Part shown: positions 15,794 to 23,699 of the stretch, one piece after another
Layout: each line of letters begins with the position of its first letter
Position numbering within the stretch: the stretch's first letter is position 1
Origin: Microcoleus sp. bin48.metabat.b7b8b9.023
GTDB taxonomy: Bacteria > Cyanobacteriota > Cyanobacteriia > Cyanobacteriales > Microcoleaceae
Direction of reading: 5' to 3'
NCBI RefSeq assembly: GCF_013299185.1
Contig: NZ_JAAFKG010000051.1
Coordinates: 1-48,330 of the forward strand
DNA: 48,330 bases
Made by a program: the position numbers and the translations under genes
The notes under the pieces: model-generated
What the model saw: the letters and a program-made list of their open reading frames with translations, nothing else
Told to the model about the DNA's origin: nothing
Databases searched by the model: none

Positions 15794-17002
15794 ATGCACA
15801 AATGGCTTTCGGTGGTGGGAATTGGCGAAGACGGACTTTCGGGATTGAGCGCGATCGCCCTTTCGTTACTCGATCGATCTAAAATCATTGTCGGTGGCGC
15901 CCGTCACCTCGCAATGCTACCAACCGACGACACCCGCGAAAAATTAGTTTGGGCTTCACCATTACAAACAACAGTTGACAGCATCATCAGCCGTCGCCCA
16001 GAGTCTGTTTGCGTGCTCGCAAGTGGCGATCCGATGTGTCACGGGATTGGTGTCACGCTGTCGCGCCGGATTCCGATCGCCGAAATGACTGTGATTCCCG
16101 CAGCATCCGCTTTTAGTCTGGCTTGCGCCCGTTTGGGTTGGCCGTTGGCGGATGTTGAGACTTTCAGTTTAACCAATCGCCCGATCGCCTCGATCGCACT
16201 TTCTCTATATCCCGGTGCGCGCTTGCTAGTCTTGAGTGCCGATCGACACACGCCGGGAAAAGTTGCCGAATTGTTGACACAGCGGGGGTTTGGCAGCAGT
16301 TTGATGACTGTGTTCGAGCGGATGGGATCGGAGGCGGAACGGCGGATTGAGGGGCTTGCAGCAGCTTGGAATGCGACGGATTTAGCCGATTTGAATGCGA
16401 TCGCCATTGCAGTTACAGCCGATCGCGAAACTCTGCTCGTTTCCCGCACCTCCGGCTTACCGGATGCAGTCTATCGCCACGATGGACAGTTGACGAAACG
16501 GGAGGTTAGAGCCGTTACGCTGTCGGCCTTAGCGCCGATTCCGGGGGAGTTGCTGTGGGATGTGGGGGCGGGCTGCGGTTCGATCGCGATTGAGTGGATG
16601 CGGAGTCATCGGAGTTGTCGGGCGATCGCGATCGAGCGCCATCCAACTCGACTGCAATACATCGCTGAAAACGCCTCTAATTTGGGTGTTCCCGAACTCA
16701 AAATTATCGCGGGAGAAGCACCGGATGGTTTAGCAAATTTGCCTCAACCAGACGCTATTTTCATCGGTGGTGGTGTCACCGCAGAATCTGTGCTAGAAAC
16801 TTGTTGGAATGCTTTAGGTAAAGGCGGACGATTGGTGGTGAATGCGGTGACTGTTGAGAGCGAATTTAAGGTTTTGCAGTGGCATTCTTTGCACGGCGGG
16901 GAGTTAATTAGAATTGGGATTCAGCGGGTTGGTGCGATCGGTTCTTTTCAGGGTTGGAAGCCGCTTGCACCGGTGACTCAGTGGGCGGTTGTTAAGGGGT
17001 AA
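15794..17002 (+). CDS. cobL: Precorrin-6Y C5,15-methyltransferase (decarboxylating), CbiE-CbiT fusion
   Basis: The 402-residue bifunctional enzyme methylates precorrin-6Y/cobalt-precorrin at C5 and C15 and removes the C12 acetate carboxyl in corrin-ring synthesis. Residues 1-200 are the CbiE-type tetrapyrrole methylase domain (VGIGEDGLSGL 8-18, LASGDPMCHGIG 75-86). Residues 235-402 are the CbiT-type class I SAM methyltransferase (GELLWDVGAGCGSIAIEW at 251-268, AIAIERHP, DAIFIGGG). The fusion length matches CobL. The ATG at 15794 follows CAGGGCG. It is an isolated cobalamin gene here, as is common in cyanobacteria where the pathway is scattered. Confidence 0.95.
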   Translation: MHKWLSVVGIGEDGLSGLSAIALSLLDRSKIIVGGARHLAMLPTDDTREKLVWASPLQTTVDSIISRRPESVCVLASGDPMCHGIGVTLSRRIPIAEMTVIPAASAFSLACARLGWPLADVETFSLTNRPIASIALSLYPGARLLVLSADRHTPGKVAELLTQRGFGSSLMTVFERMGSEAERRIEGLAAAWNATDLADLNAIAIAVTADRETLLVSRTSGLPDAVYRHDGQLTKREVRAVTLSALAPIPGELLWDVGAGCGSIAIEWMRSHRSCRAIAIERHPTRLQYIAENASNLGVPELKIIAGEAPDGLANLPQPDAIFIGGGVTAESVLETCWNALGKGGRLVVNAVTVESEFKVLQWHSLHGGELIRIGIQRVGAIGSFQGWKPLAPVTQWAVVKG

Positions 17003-17061
17003 TTCCGATGATTAAATAGGAATATTTAACCGCAGAGAGCGCAGAGAACACAGAGGAAGAG

Positions 17062-17454
17062 ATGAGAGAGATGAATCATTATAAGTTAGCGATTCAGCAA
17101 GATATTATTGTGCAGCTTTTGGCACAGTTGACGGTTGACTATCAAAACACTAAATCAGAGCGCAAAGAGATAGCTCAGAACTATCTTGGTTCCGAGGAAG
17201 AGTTTTCTTTTCTGGAGGAGCTTGAGTTAGTGACAGTCAGTATTCGTGGTTATGCTAGTCAGATTGAGACTAGCGCAGGGGTTGAGAATCGCGAACAAGC
17301 GATCGCACATTTACATCAGCTTCGGGTGTTCGATCGTTCTGCGATCGCTCAGTTTTATGATGAGACGCGATCGGGCTATCTTCAAATGCGGTCTTATATC
17401 CGAATGCTAGACTATTTGCGACTGCTGGTGTTGGAGTATTTGCAAATGGAATAG
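17062..17454 (+). CDS. Hypothetical helical protein paired with an AbiEii-like nucleotidyltransferase
   Basis: The 130-residue protein is all-helical and soluble: QQDIIVQLLAQLTVDYQNTKSERKEIAQNYLG, EEEFSFLEELELVTVSIRGYASQIET, REQAIAHLHQLRVFDRSAIAQFYDETRSGYLQMRSYIRML and a hydrophobic end LDYLRLLVLEYLQME. No known domain is recognised. It does not look like AbiEi (no winged-helix pattern), but its position 21 bp before the next gene makes it the natural partner. The ATG 17062 follows GAGGAAGAG; an alternative ATG is at 17071. Function is unknown; an antitoxin role is only inference. Confidence 0.55.
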   Translation: MREMNHYKLAIQQDIIVQLLAQLTVDYQNTKSERKEIAQNYLGSEEEFSFLEELELVTVSIRGYASQIETSAGVENREQAIAHLHQLRVFDRSAIAQFYDETRSGYLQMRSYIRMLDYLRLLVLEYLQME

Positions 17455-17475
17455 AGAAGGAGTTTTGCAAAGAAG

Positions 17476-18504
17476 ATGAACGATAAAGAACTAGCAACCG
17501 CATTTAAAATCCCCGCACAACTGCCATTTCTTGAGGCTATCTGCTGGCAAATTGCTAATGTCAAAAATCTGACTTTCCCGGAAATGCTATGTCGCTACGA
17601 ATCAGGCTGGCATTATTGGGGAGTTTTGGGAGAACCCAACTCTGAGGAACTAATTTTTATTCAACAAATTAGCCAACACTATCAATCTTGGCTGGTAGCG
17701 GAACTCTTAAGCATTTGCCAGCCCCAAAAAACAGAAAAACGGGTAAATTTGCAACTAATGTTTAAGCGCAAAATTCATCAAAAAATATTAACTGTACTCA
17801 GCCACTTGAATGTCGAGTTTTTGCAGGAATGTCGTGCTTATTTTGGCGGCGGAACCCTGATAAGTATGGAACATGAGGAATATCGGTTAAGCCAGCATAT
17901 TGACTTTATGTGTCCGATGGATGGTGGCTACAGTCTCCTGCGCCGAAAAGTGGCCGAAGCAGGCTATGATGCGATATTTGCTAATCGCGAGCGCATTTTT
18001 CTCCCCAACGATATTCAATCAAACCAATACGGGATCAGATTTCCAGTTATTGTGGATGGCACTACCATTAAATTCGAGATGGTTTGTGAAGGGCGAATTC
18101 AGTTTGGCGAACCAAATTATCCTAATTGGTCGCCTGTTCCTTGCTTGAATCAAATCGATAGTATAGCAGAAAAACTGTTAGCCAATGCCGATCGATGGCC
18201 GAGCGATCTAGTAAACTCTAGAGATTTAATTGACTTGGCAATTCAAAGGTTAGCGAGTCCGATTCCCCAAGAGGAGATCGACAAAGCTGAAGCAGCTTAT
18301 CAAGTTATGAAACCGCTAAATCGAGCGATTCAGTATTTCCAAGAGCGTCCCGATTATCGGGAAAAATGCTATGATATTTTAAGTATTGCAGAACCCGATC
18401 GAGTTATTGACGGTATCGATTTATTAGCTCAGGATTTAGGTAGGAAAATCACAGTCAGGACATTTAGCGAGACTATTTCCCCATTCCCTGGCTCTTTGTC
18501 GTAA
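17476..18504 (+). CDS. Nucleotidyltransferase AbiEii/AbiGii toxin-like protein
   Basis: The 342-residue protein has the nucleotidyltransferase-fold pattern of AbiEii-type proteins: GGGTLISMEHEEYRLSQHIDF (GGGT at 124-127, H-I-D at 141-143), a strand pair VIVDGTTIKFEMVCEGRI with a possible third acidic ligand, and the C-terminal IAEKLLAN..RDLIDLAIQRL resembling the E-K-L...R-D-x-x-D helix of the family. AbiEii toxins transfer nucleotides to tRNA or other targets in type IV toxin-antitoxin/abortive infection systems. The first ~100 residues are unrelated to the minimal family. It lies 21 bp after the 130-residue gene with AAGGAG upstream of the ATG. Confidence 0.6.
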   Translation: MNDKELATAFKIPAQLPFLEAICWQIANVKNLTFPEMLCRYESGWHYWGVLGEPNSEELIFIQQISQHYQSWLVAELLSICQPQKTEKRVNLQLMFKRKIHQKILTVLSHLNVEFLQECRAYFGGGTLISMEHEEYRLSQHIDFMCPMDGGYSLLRRKVAEAGYDAIFANRERIFLPNDIQSNQYGIRFPVIVDGTTIKFEMVCEGRIQFGEPNYPNWSPVPCLNQIDSIAEKLLANADRWPSDLVNSRDLIDLAIQRLASPIPQEEIDKAEAAYQVMKPLNRAIQYFQERPDYREKCYDILSIAEPDRVIDGIDLLAQDLGRKITVRTFSETISPFPGSLS

Positions 18505-18628
18505 TATCATGTCCGGTCGATTACCATAATAAAAAAGGTTCGTAATGAACCAAACAGTAATGAACGCGGGCGTCTTCTGTCCACTATGCTAAGATGAAGG
18601 CTGGTTTACATTTTTTGATGAGGTCGTT

Positions 18629-19015
18629 ATGACCAGTTCGCTGTCTCCTACAAGCATTTCTCGCTATGTCACCCGCAATCCTGAAGTTTTGCAGGGGGAA
18701 CCGATTATTGCAGGCACTCAAGTTACTGTACGGGATATTGTGGTGTTTTGGAAATCGGGAATAAAGCCTGACGAAATCCCACAGAAGTTACTGCAACTCG
18801 TAACGGCTGCTCAAGTGTTTGATGCGATTAGCTTTTATCTGGATAATCAGCCAGAAATTGACGATCGGATTGCTTGGTACGAGGCGCGTCCGATGTTGAA
18901 TGTTTCGCCTCTTTTGAGATGCAATCCGTTGTTGAATGAAGTCACGGAATATGTTGCAGCCTATCGGCGCGATCGAAATGCCGATATCGATTTTCCTGAG
19001 TCTGAGACCCCATGA
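18629..19015 (+). CDS. DUF433 antitoxin
   Basis: The 128-residue protein contains the DUF433 domain: ISRYVTRNPEVLQGEPIIAGTQVTVRDIVVFWKSGIKPDEI and AAQVFDAISFYLDNQPEIDDRIA. The G-x-P-x-I-x-G-T-x-V-T-V-R-D signature is clear. This helix-turn-helix family usually accompanies PIN-domain toxins and is thought to neutralise them and repress the operon. Its stop overlaps the ATG of the PIN gene by four bases (ATGA), which implies translational coupling. The C-terminal ~35 residues (ADIDFPESETP) probably contact the toxin. The start ATG 18629 has TGAGG upstream. Confidence 0.88.
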   Translation: MTSSLSPTSISRYVTRNPEVLQGEPIIAGTQVTVRDIVVFWKSGIKPDEIPQKLLQLVTAAQVFDAISFYLDNQPEIDDRIAWYEARPMLNVSPLLRCNPLLNEVTEYVAAYRRDRNADIDFPESETP

Positions 19016-19437
19016 CTCAATATATTCTCGATACCGACCATATCACACTGCTGCAACACTCTAATCCACTCATATTGCAACGTTTTGAAACTCTCCATAC
19101 CAGCGATGTTGCTATTACTGTCATCAATGTTGAGGAATTGATTCAGGGCTGGTTCAATGCAATTCGTCAAGCTTCGCAACCCGGACAGAATCAACGCTTA
19201 ACTTGGGCTTATGTGGGCTTGAGATCGGCTGTTAAATTTCTCAACGATTTTCTCGTTCTGGATTTTACCGAGTCAGCTTACGAGCAATATTTGACAATGC
19301 GCCATCAGGGAATACGAATTGGGACACAAGATTTGCGGATTGCGTCCATTGCTTTGGTTAATAACTCAATTTTAGTGACGCGAAATCGACAAGATTTTGC
19401 ACAAGTCCCAGGACTGGTTTTGGAAGATTGGACATAA
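19012..19437 (+). CDS. PIN-domain ribonuclease toxin (VapC-like)
   Basis: The 141-residue protein has PIN-fold acidic residues in order: D7 and D9 in YILDTDH, E41/E42 in INVEELIQG, D107 in IGTQDLRIAS and D128 in TRNRQDF. VapC-type toxins cleave tRNA or rRNA using Mg2+ held by these residues. All are present, so the toxin appears active. It is coupled to the DUF433 antitoxin by an ATGA overlap. It faces a second PIN module on the opposite strand only 38 bp away. Confidence 0.9.
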   Translation: MTQYILDTDHITLLQHSNPLILQRFETLHTSDVAITVINVEELIQGWFNAIRQASQPGQNQRLTWAYVGLRSAVKFLNDFLVLDFTESAYEQYLTMRHQGIRIGTQDLRIASIALVNNSILVTRNRQDFAQVPGLVLEDWT

Positions 19438-19474
19438 CAACAATTCAGAGATCGCAGAGGAAGAATAGTCTAGT

Positions 19475-19861
19475 TTATACCCATAGTCTTTGAACAGCAT
19501 AAGCATCAAACATTTCATCACGGCTGACTAAAACTAAAGAATGATTAATGGATTGGGCAATTAAAATGCGATCGAATGGATCGCGATGATGGAATGGTAG
19601 GTTGCGAACCCGTACAGTATCCGCAAATGAAATTGGCAGTAACAAGATGCCAGCAGCAGGTAACTGAGCTTCGATATCTGCATAGTCTGATTGCAGCGTC
19701 AGTTTACCAATGCTGATTTTGATGGCAATTTCCCAAAGACTGGCAATACTCAAATAGACTCTATCGGCGGATTCAATCTGCTCTTTCAATGCAACTGATA
19801 GGTTAGGAGCATTTTCTGAAAACCAAATAAAAGTGTGAGTATCGAGGAGCAATGCACTCAT
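19475..19861 (-). CDS. PIN-domain toxin (VapC-like)
   Basis: The 128-residue protein carries D7 in LLLDTHTFIW, E44 in SLWEIAIK, D94 and D97 in HHRDPFDRILIAQ and D115 in VSRDEMFDAY, the complete PIN active site. The type resembles the YIETNF-free, DTHTFIW subgroup widespread in cyanobacteria and paired with small DUF2281 proteins. The ATG at 19861 overlaps the stop of the upstream antitoxin gene by four bases (minus strand). It converges with the other PIN module. Confidence 0.9.
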   Translation of the reverse strand: MSALLLDTHTFIWFSENAPNLSVALKEQIESADRVYLSIASLWEIAIKISIGKLTLQSDYADIEAQLPAAGILLLPISFADTVRVRNLPFHHRDPFDRILIAQSINHSLVLVSRDEMFDAYAVQRLWV

Positions 19862-20085
19862 TCCATATACTCCTGGAAATCCTCTAATGGTGCATCAAAA
19901 TCATCAGCAAGGGGTAAGACAAACGTGCCTTTCATCATCCCTGCTAGACGTTTCTTTTGAGGAGGATTTACGGCCACCTCATTATTTGCATATTTTGCCG
20001 CTAAGAATTCTACATAGTGCAAAACTTCCTGTTTCAGGGAATCTGGCAACTTGACTAAGGTTTCTAGGATTGTGGTTTCTAGCAT
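19858..20085 (-). CDS. DUF2281-family antitoxin
   Basis: The 75-residue protein begins MLETTILETLVKLPDSLKQEVLHYVEFLAAKY, the DUF2281 signature, followed by a disordered toxin-binding-type tail with MKGTFVLPLADDFDAPLEDFQEYME. That G-T-F-V-L-P-x-x-x-D-F-D-x-P-L-x-D-F pattern is typical of cyanobacterial antitoxins next to PIN proteins. It is translationally coupled to the downstream PIN gene. The start is ATG 20085. Confidence 0.88.
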   Translation of the reverse strand: MLETTILETLVKLPDSLKQEVLHYVEFLAAKYANNEVAVNPPQKKRLAGMMKGTFVLPLADDFDAPLEDFQEYME

Positions 20086-20135
20086 TAGATCGCCTCTTGC
20101 TGGATAAAATTATGATAACAATTGCCAAGCAAAAC

Positions 20136-21257
20136 TTACCGATCGCTTCCAACTTCTGCGAGATGCCAGAATATCATCCCATTTTCCGCATGACTGAGCA
20201 AAATCCCTAAATCTTCCAGGCTTTCTAGACAGTCGAGAATCACTTTTTGTTTGCGATTTGCGCCTTTGAAATGGGCGGTGACTTGGGCTGCTGTCCATTC
20301 GCCACTTTGGGTGCGGAATAAGTCGCGGATGGCGGAAAGTTGCTCTTTGAGGGTTTTGGGGAAGGGTTGTTGTTCGCTGGGAGTAATGGCGATTTCGGTT
20401 TCGGTTATGATACCTGCAAGGGATGGTTGGATGTAGGTTTCGCCGGGGGCTTGGTAGTCGGGGCGCAGCCAGCGAATTAGTCCGTTGCGTTCTTCTTCGG
20501 CGCGTTGGGCGTTGAGGGTGACGAGGTTTTCGAGGATTTGGTCGTCGGTAAGGGTTGTTTCCCAACCGTAGGCGGCAAATACGGCGGTGTCCAGTTCGTC
20601 GTGGATTTGTTTGAGGGTGGAGACTAGGGCTTTTTGGTTGAAGGCTTTGTCTTTGTCGTCGAGGGGTTCGGCTTTGCGGAGTTTTTCGAGGAGGTTGTAC
20701 ATCCCGGTGATGGTGACTTCGGGATGAGTCACTTGGACTCGTTTGCGGTGGCTGTCGAGGCGTTCTCCGAGTTCTCGGATGGTTTGTTTTTGGGTGTCGG
20801 TTGCGTCAGGGAAAGGGAAGGGGTCGAAGCATTTTGTCTTGACATATACTGGATCGTTCCCTATACCCAGCCATCCGCCCGTTGCCAGCGCCCAAGTTAC
20901 ATGAATTCTGCTAGACATAACACCTAGAAAATAAGCATCATCAAGAGCGATCGCAATCAATTTGTTGTCCGGTATTACCTCAGCGGACAGGAAGAGAAAT
21001 ACTCTATGCTTCGCAGTCTCTACTGTAGCCATGTAACGCTGTAGTCCCTTTAGTGCTGGTCGAAGTTCAGTTCTTGGACGACCAAATATCCACCAGTTTT
21101 CTCGAAGGCTCTTATCACGGTTAGTATCTCGTTCAGGTTTAACTTTATCCAACACCCATTGGAATGCTTTTGGATATAGTTCTTGAGCTTTATCAGCTTT
21201 TAAGCCAAATAAATTAATGACGCATATTGCGAGAACGTTGCATAAAGTCTCGTCCAT
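20136..21257 (-). pseudogene. MmeI-like restriction-methylase, C-terminal part in shifted frame (target recognition region)
   Basis: This frame continues the protein interrupted in the upstream gene: VINLFGLKADKAQELYPKAFQWVLDKVKPERD, NWWIFGRPRTELRPALKGLQRYMATVETAKHR, ALDDAYFLGVMSSRIHVTWALATGG and KCFDPFPFPDATDTQKQTI are typical of the target-recognition and C-terminal region of single-chain MmeI-family enzymes. The homologous stretch begins near 21230. The first codons (from ATG 21257) are out-of-frame sequence overlapping the upstream gene. Without the shift the two pieces would make a protein of roughly 1,130 residues, as expected for the family. Confidence 0.75.
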
Positions 21258-23559
21258 TGATGTATGGAAAAAGAACCTCAGACTCAATCTCTCCAAAGTC
21301 AGATTTATCGACAATGAACCCGGAACTAAATAGCATAACACCGCGACTGGAAAGCCTATCATTAGCCAGGAGTGGTTGAGATTGAGTTAAATCAGAACCA
21401 GCTTTAAGGTTACTAAAAATTAGCCCTACATTCTGCAACTGCACTTCAACTTGCTCTGCTGAGTCTTCCGGTGTCTCTCCTTCACTCTCAGCAACTACTG
21501 TACCAAAGTTGGCAATCCTTACAGGCTTTTTGAGGTCATCTAATTCACCTGCTGTAATTGCAATTCTGACTGCTGCCCCTCCATCAATCCAAGGGTGATC
21601 GGGAATAGCAAAAATTAATCTGGTTGAACTCTTTTGCGTAAAATGAAACTCCAGAACTTTCCGCTGCCGAACTTGGCGAATACTGTTTGTGGTAATAAAC
21701 CCAAAGCGTTTAATTTTGCTCGCTCTAGTTAGTTCTGCTGCCTTGTGCCACCAATACATCACAAAATCAACAGTATCGGGTACATCTTTATAAACTTTCC
21801 GCAACGCTTCTGCATATCCATCCCCTAACATTTCGCGCATTCTCGCATTGCCAATAAACGGCGGATTCGACACAATATAATCAGCCTCCTGCCACTCGGC
21901 CGCCCTTGGATTCAAATACTGATAAATCGTTACTTGGTTTGTCGGATCGGGAATATCCTCCCCCGTCACCGGACTTTTCATCATCCGCCCGCCCCAGCGA
22001 GTTCTCACCTTCCCCGTCGCATCCACATCCGGTTCCCTCGCGTCATAGGCCAACACCGCATCCCGGCATTCAATATTGTTGTACTCCCGCAACACAGGTT
22101 CGATCGGCGGAATGTCGCCAAACCGCCGAAAATGCCACTGCAAATAACCAATCCAAATCACCAAATCCGCGATCGCCGCCGCCCTCGGATTGAGCTCAAT
22201 TCCCAAAAACTGACTGGGATTAACTTGGGCAATATCTAACCGTAACTGCGCCGATCCGGTGACATCCTCCAAGCGCCGCAACACCTCCGACTCCAACCCC
22301 TTCAACAAATCCAATGTCACATACAAAAAATTCCCCGATCCGCACGCCGGATCGAGAATTTTCACCTGTTGTAACTCCGTCAGAAATGCCTCTAAAACCG
22401 CGATCGCCTTTTTTCTTTGATTCGCAGTCGGTTCCGATTCCCCCGCGTTGAGCAACTGTTTAACCTCCGCTTGTACCGCAATCCAGCGATCGCCCAAAGG
22501 CTCCATCACCACAGGCTTTACCAACCGTTCCACATACGATCGCGGCGTATAATGCGCCCCCAACTTACTCCTCTCCCGTGCATCCAGCGCCCTTTCCAAC
22601 AAAGTCCCAAAAATCGCAGGTTCCACATTGCACCAATCCCGCTTCGCCGCCTGTAACAACACTTCTAACTGCGCCTTTGTCAGCGCAAACGCCTGGGACT
22701 CCGCAAACAATCCGCCATTAAACCGCAACAGTTGGCCGTGAAAGCCAAAACTCGTCCCCTCGTTCATCGCCTCCCACAGCGCCTCTACCTCCGGCTTAAA
22801 CGTCTTCGGATTGAGAATCCATCGCGTTTCCAGCGCCTGCGTAAACAGATGTTCCTTCAACAAACCCACATCCTCAGCAAACATGGTGAAAATACAGCGC
22901 ATCAAAAACTGGGCGACTTGCTGCGGATCGACATTCGCCTCCATCCGCTTCGCCAACTCTGCCAAATCGGCGGCCACTTCCCGCGTCACCCGCGCCGCAA
23001 TTTTCTCAGGGTTGCGCTGCTGTGGATTGCTAAAAATATCGACAAACAAATCGAATACATCTGCCTTTCGCAACTCCGCCAATCCAATTTCTCGCCGCGC
23101 CCCATAGCCGCCGTAATCGCCGCTAAAACCCATCCACAATTCAAAATGGTCGCCAATATCGCAAGTCAATAAAAACGGCGGCTTGCTGCTGAGATTTCGC
23201 GTATAAGCAACGGCTTGCACGAAGGCTTTTTCCATTTCCCGCAAATAGGTATTGGTTCCGCGTTTTGCAGTTCCTTTTTTACTTGTAGTTCCGCCCTGTT
23301 TAGCTTCGATTAAAAAGTGTTCGGCTTTGTAAAAATCCACAAACCCCGAAGTTACTTTACCGCTGGGATGAAAGATTTTGAGATCTTTATCAAAGCAGTA
23401 GGGATCGTTGGGAATTCTGCCTTTATCGCAAGGGCGATCGACTCCCAGCGCATCGCACATTTCCGCAAAAAACAACTGGTAGTTTGCGCGTTCATTGCCG
23501 CTAGAACCTGCCCAGCGCGTGATGAATGTTTCGACTCTGGTGCGATCGTCCTCATTCAT
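21214..23559 (-). CDS. MmeI-like (type IIL) restriction endonuclease/DNA methyltransferase, N-terminal part, frameshifted
   Basis: The 781-residue frame holds an N-terminal PD-(D/E)XK nuclease (D75 in GFVDFYKAEHF, E86 and K88 in LIEAKQG), a helical spacer, then a gamma-class N6-adenine methyltransferase with motif I DPACGSG at 403-409 and motif IV NPPF at 565-568. MmeI-type enzymes combine methylation and cleavage in one chain, modifying one strand for protection. The frame ends PYINGRDFMQRSRNMRH, exactly where homologues continue into the recognition domain, so a one-base shift near 21220-21230 has split the gene. There is no obvious slippery run. Activity is probably lost unless the shift is a sequence error. 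Start is ATG 23559. Confidence 0.85.
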   Translation of the reverse strand: MNEDDRTRVETFITRWAGSSGNERANYQLFFAEMCDALGVDRPCDKGRIPNDPYCFDKDLKIFHPSGKVTSGFVDFYKAEHFLIEAKQGGTTSKKGTAKRGTNTYLREMEKAFVQAVAYTRNLSSKPPFLLTCDIGDHFELWMGFSGDYGGYGARREIGLAELRKADVFDLFVDIFSNPQQRNPEKIAARVTREVAADLAELAKRMEANVDPQQVAQFLMRCIFTMFAEDVGLLKEHLFTQALETRWILNPKTFKPEVEALWEAMNEGTSFGFHGQLLRFNGGLFAESQAFALTKAQLEVLLQAAKRDWCNVEPAIFGTLLERALDARERSKLGAHYTPRSYVERLVKPVVMEPLGDRWIAVQAEVKQLLNAGESEPTANQRKKAIAVLEAFLTELQQVKILDPACGSGNFLYVTLDLLKGLESEVLRRLEDVTGSAQLRLDIAQVNPSQFLGIELNPRAAAIADLVIWIGYLQWHFRRFGDIPPIEPVLREYNNIECRDAVLAYDAREPDVDATGKVRTRWGGRMMKSPVTGEDIPDPTNQVTIYQYLNPRAAEWQEADYIVSNPPFIGNARMREMLGDGYAEALRKVYKDVPDTVDFVMYWWHKAAELTRASKIKRFGFITTNSIRQVRQRKVLEFHFTQKSSTRLIFAIPDHPWIDGGAAVRIAITAGELDDLKKPVRIANFGTVVAESEGETPEDSAEQVEVQLQNVGLIFSNLKAGSDLTQSQPLLANDRLSSRGVMLFSSGFIVDKSDFGEIESEVLFPYINGRDFMQRSRNMRH

Positions 23560-23641
23560 GCTTCAACCCTGCTGCTTCATTTTTCCTTATTCTATACTGC
23601 GATCGGTGGGTAAAGATTATATGCAGCAGGAACCTCAAAAA

Positions 23642-23678
23642 AATAGGTTGGGTTTAACATAAGTAAACCCAACCTATT
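23642..23678 (-). terminator. Intrinsic terminator of cphA
   Basis: AATAGGTTGGGTTTA (23642-23656) pairs perfectly with TAAACCCAACCTATT (23664-23678), a 15 bp stem with a 7-base loop. In the minus-strand sense the stem runs into TTTTT. It lies 22 bases after the cphA stop. Confidence 0.85.
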
Positions 23679-23699
23679 AATTTAATGAGATTTAAGAGT

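Noticed and set aside
20110..20565. 151-codon Arg/Pro-rich frame in the methylase C-terminal region
   Set aside because: Shadow frame of the restriction-methylase fragment with strongly skewed composition.
21214..21257. Programmed ribosomal frameshifting in the MmeI-like gene
   Set aside because: No slippery heptamer or stimulatory hairpin is visible at the junction, and this family is not known to use it.
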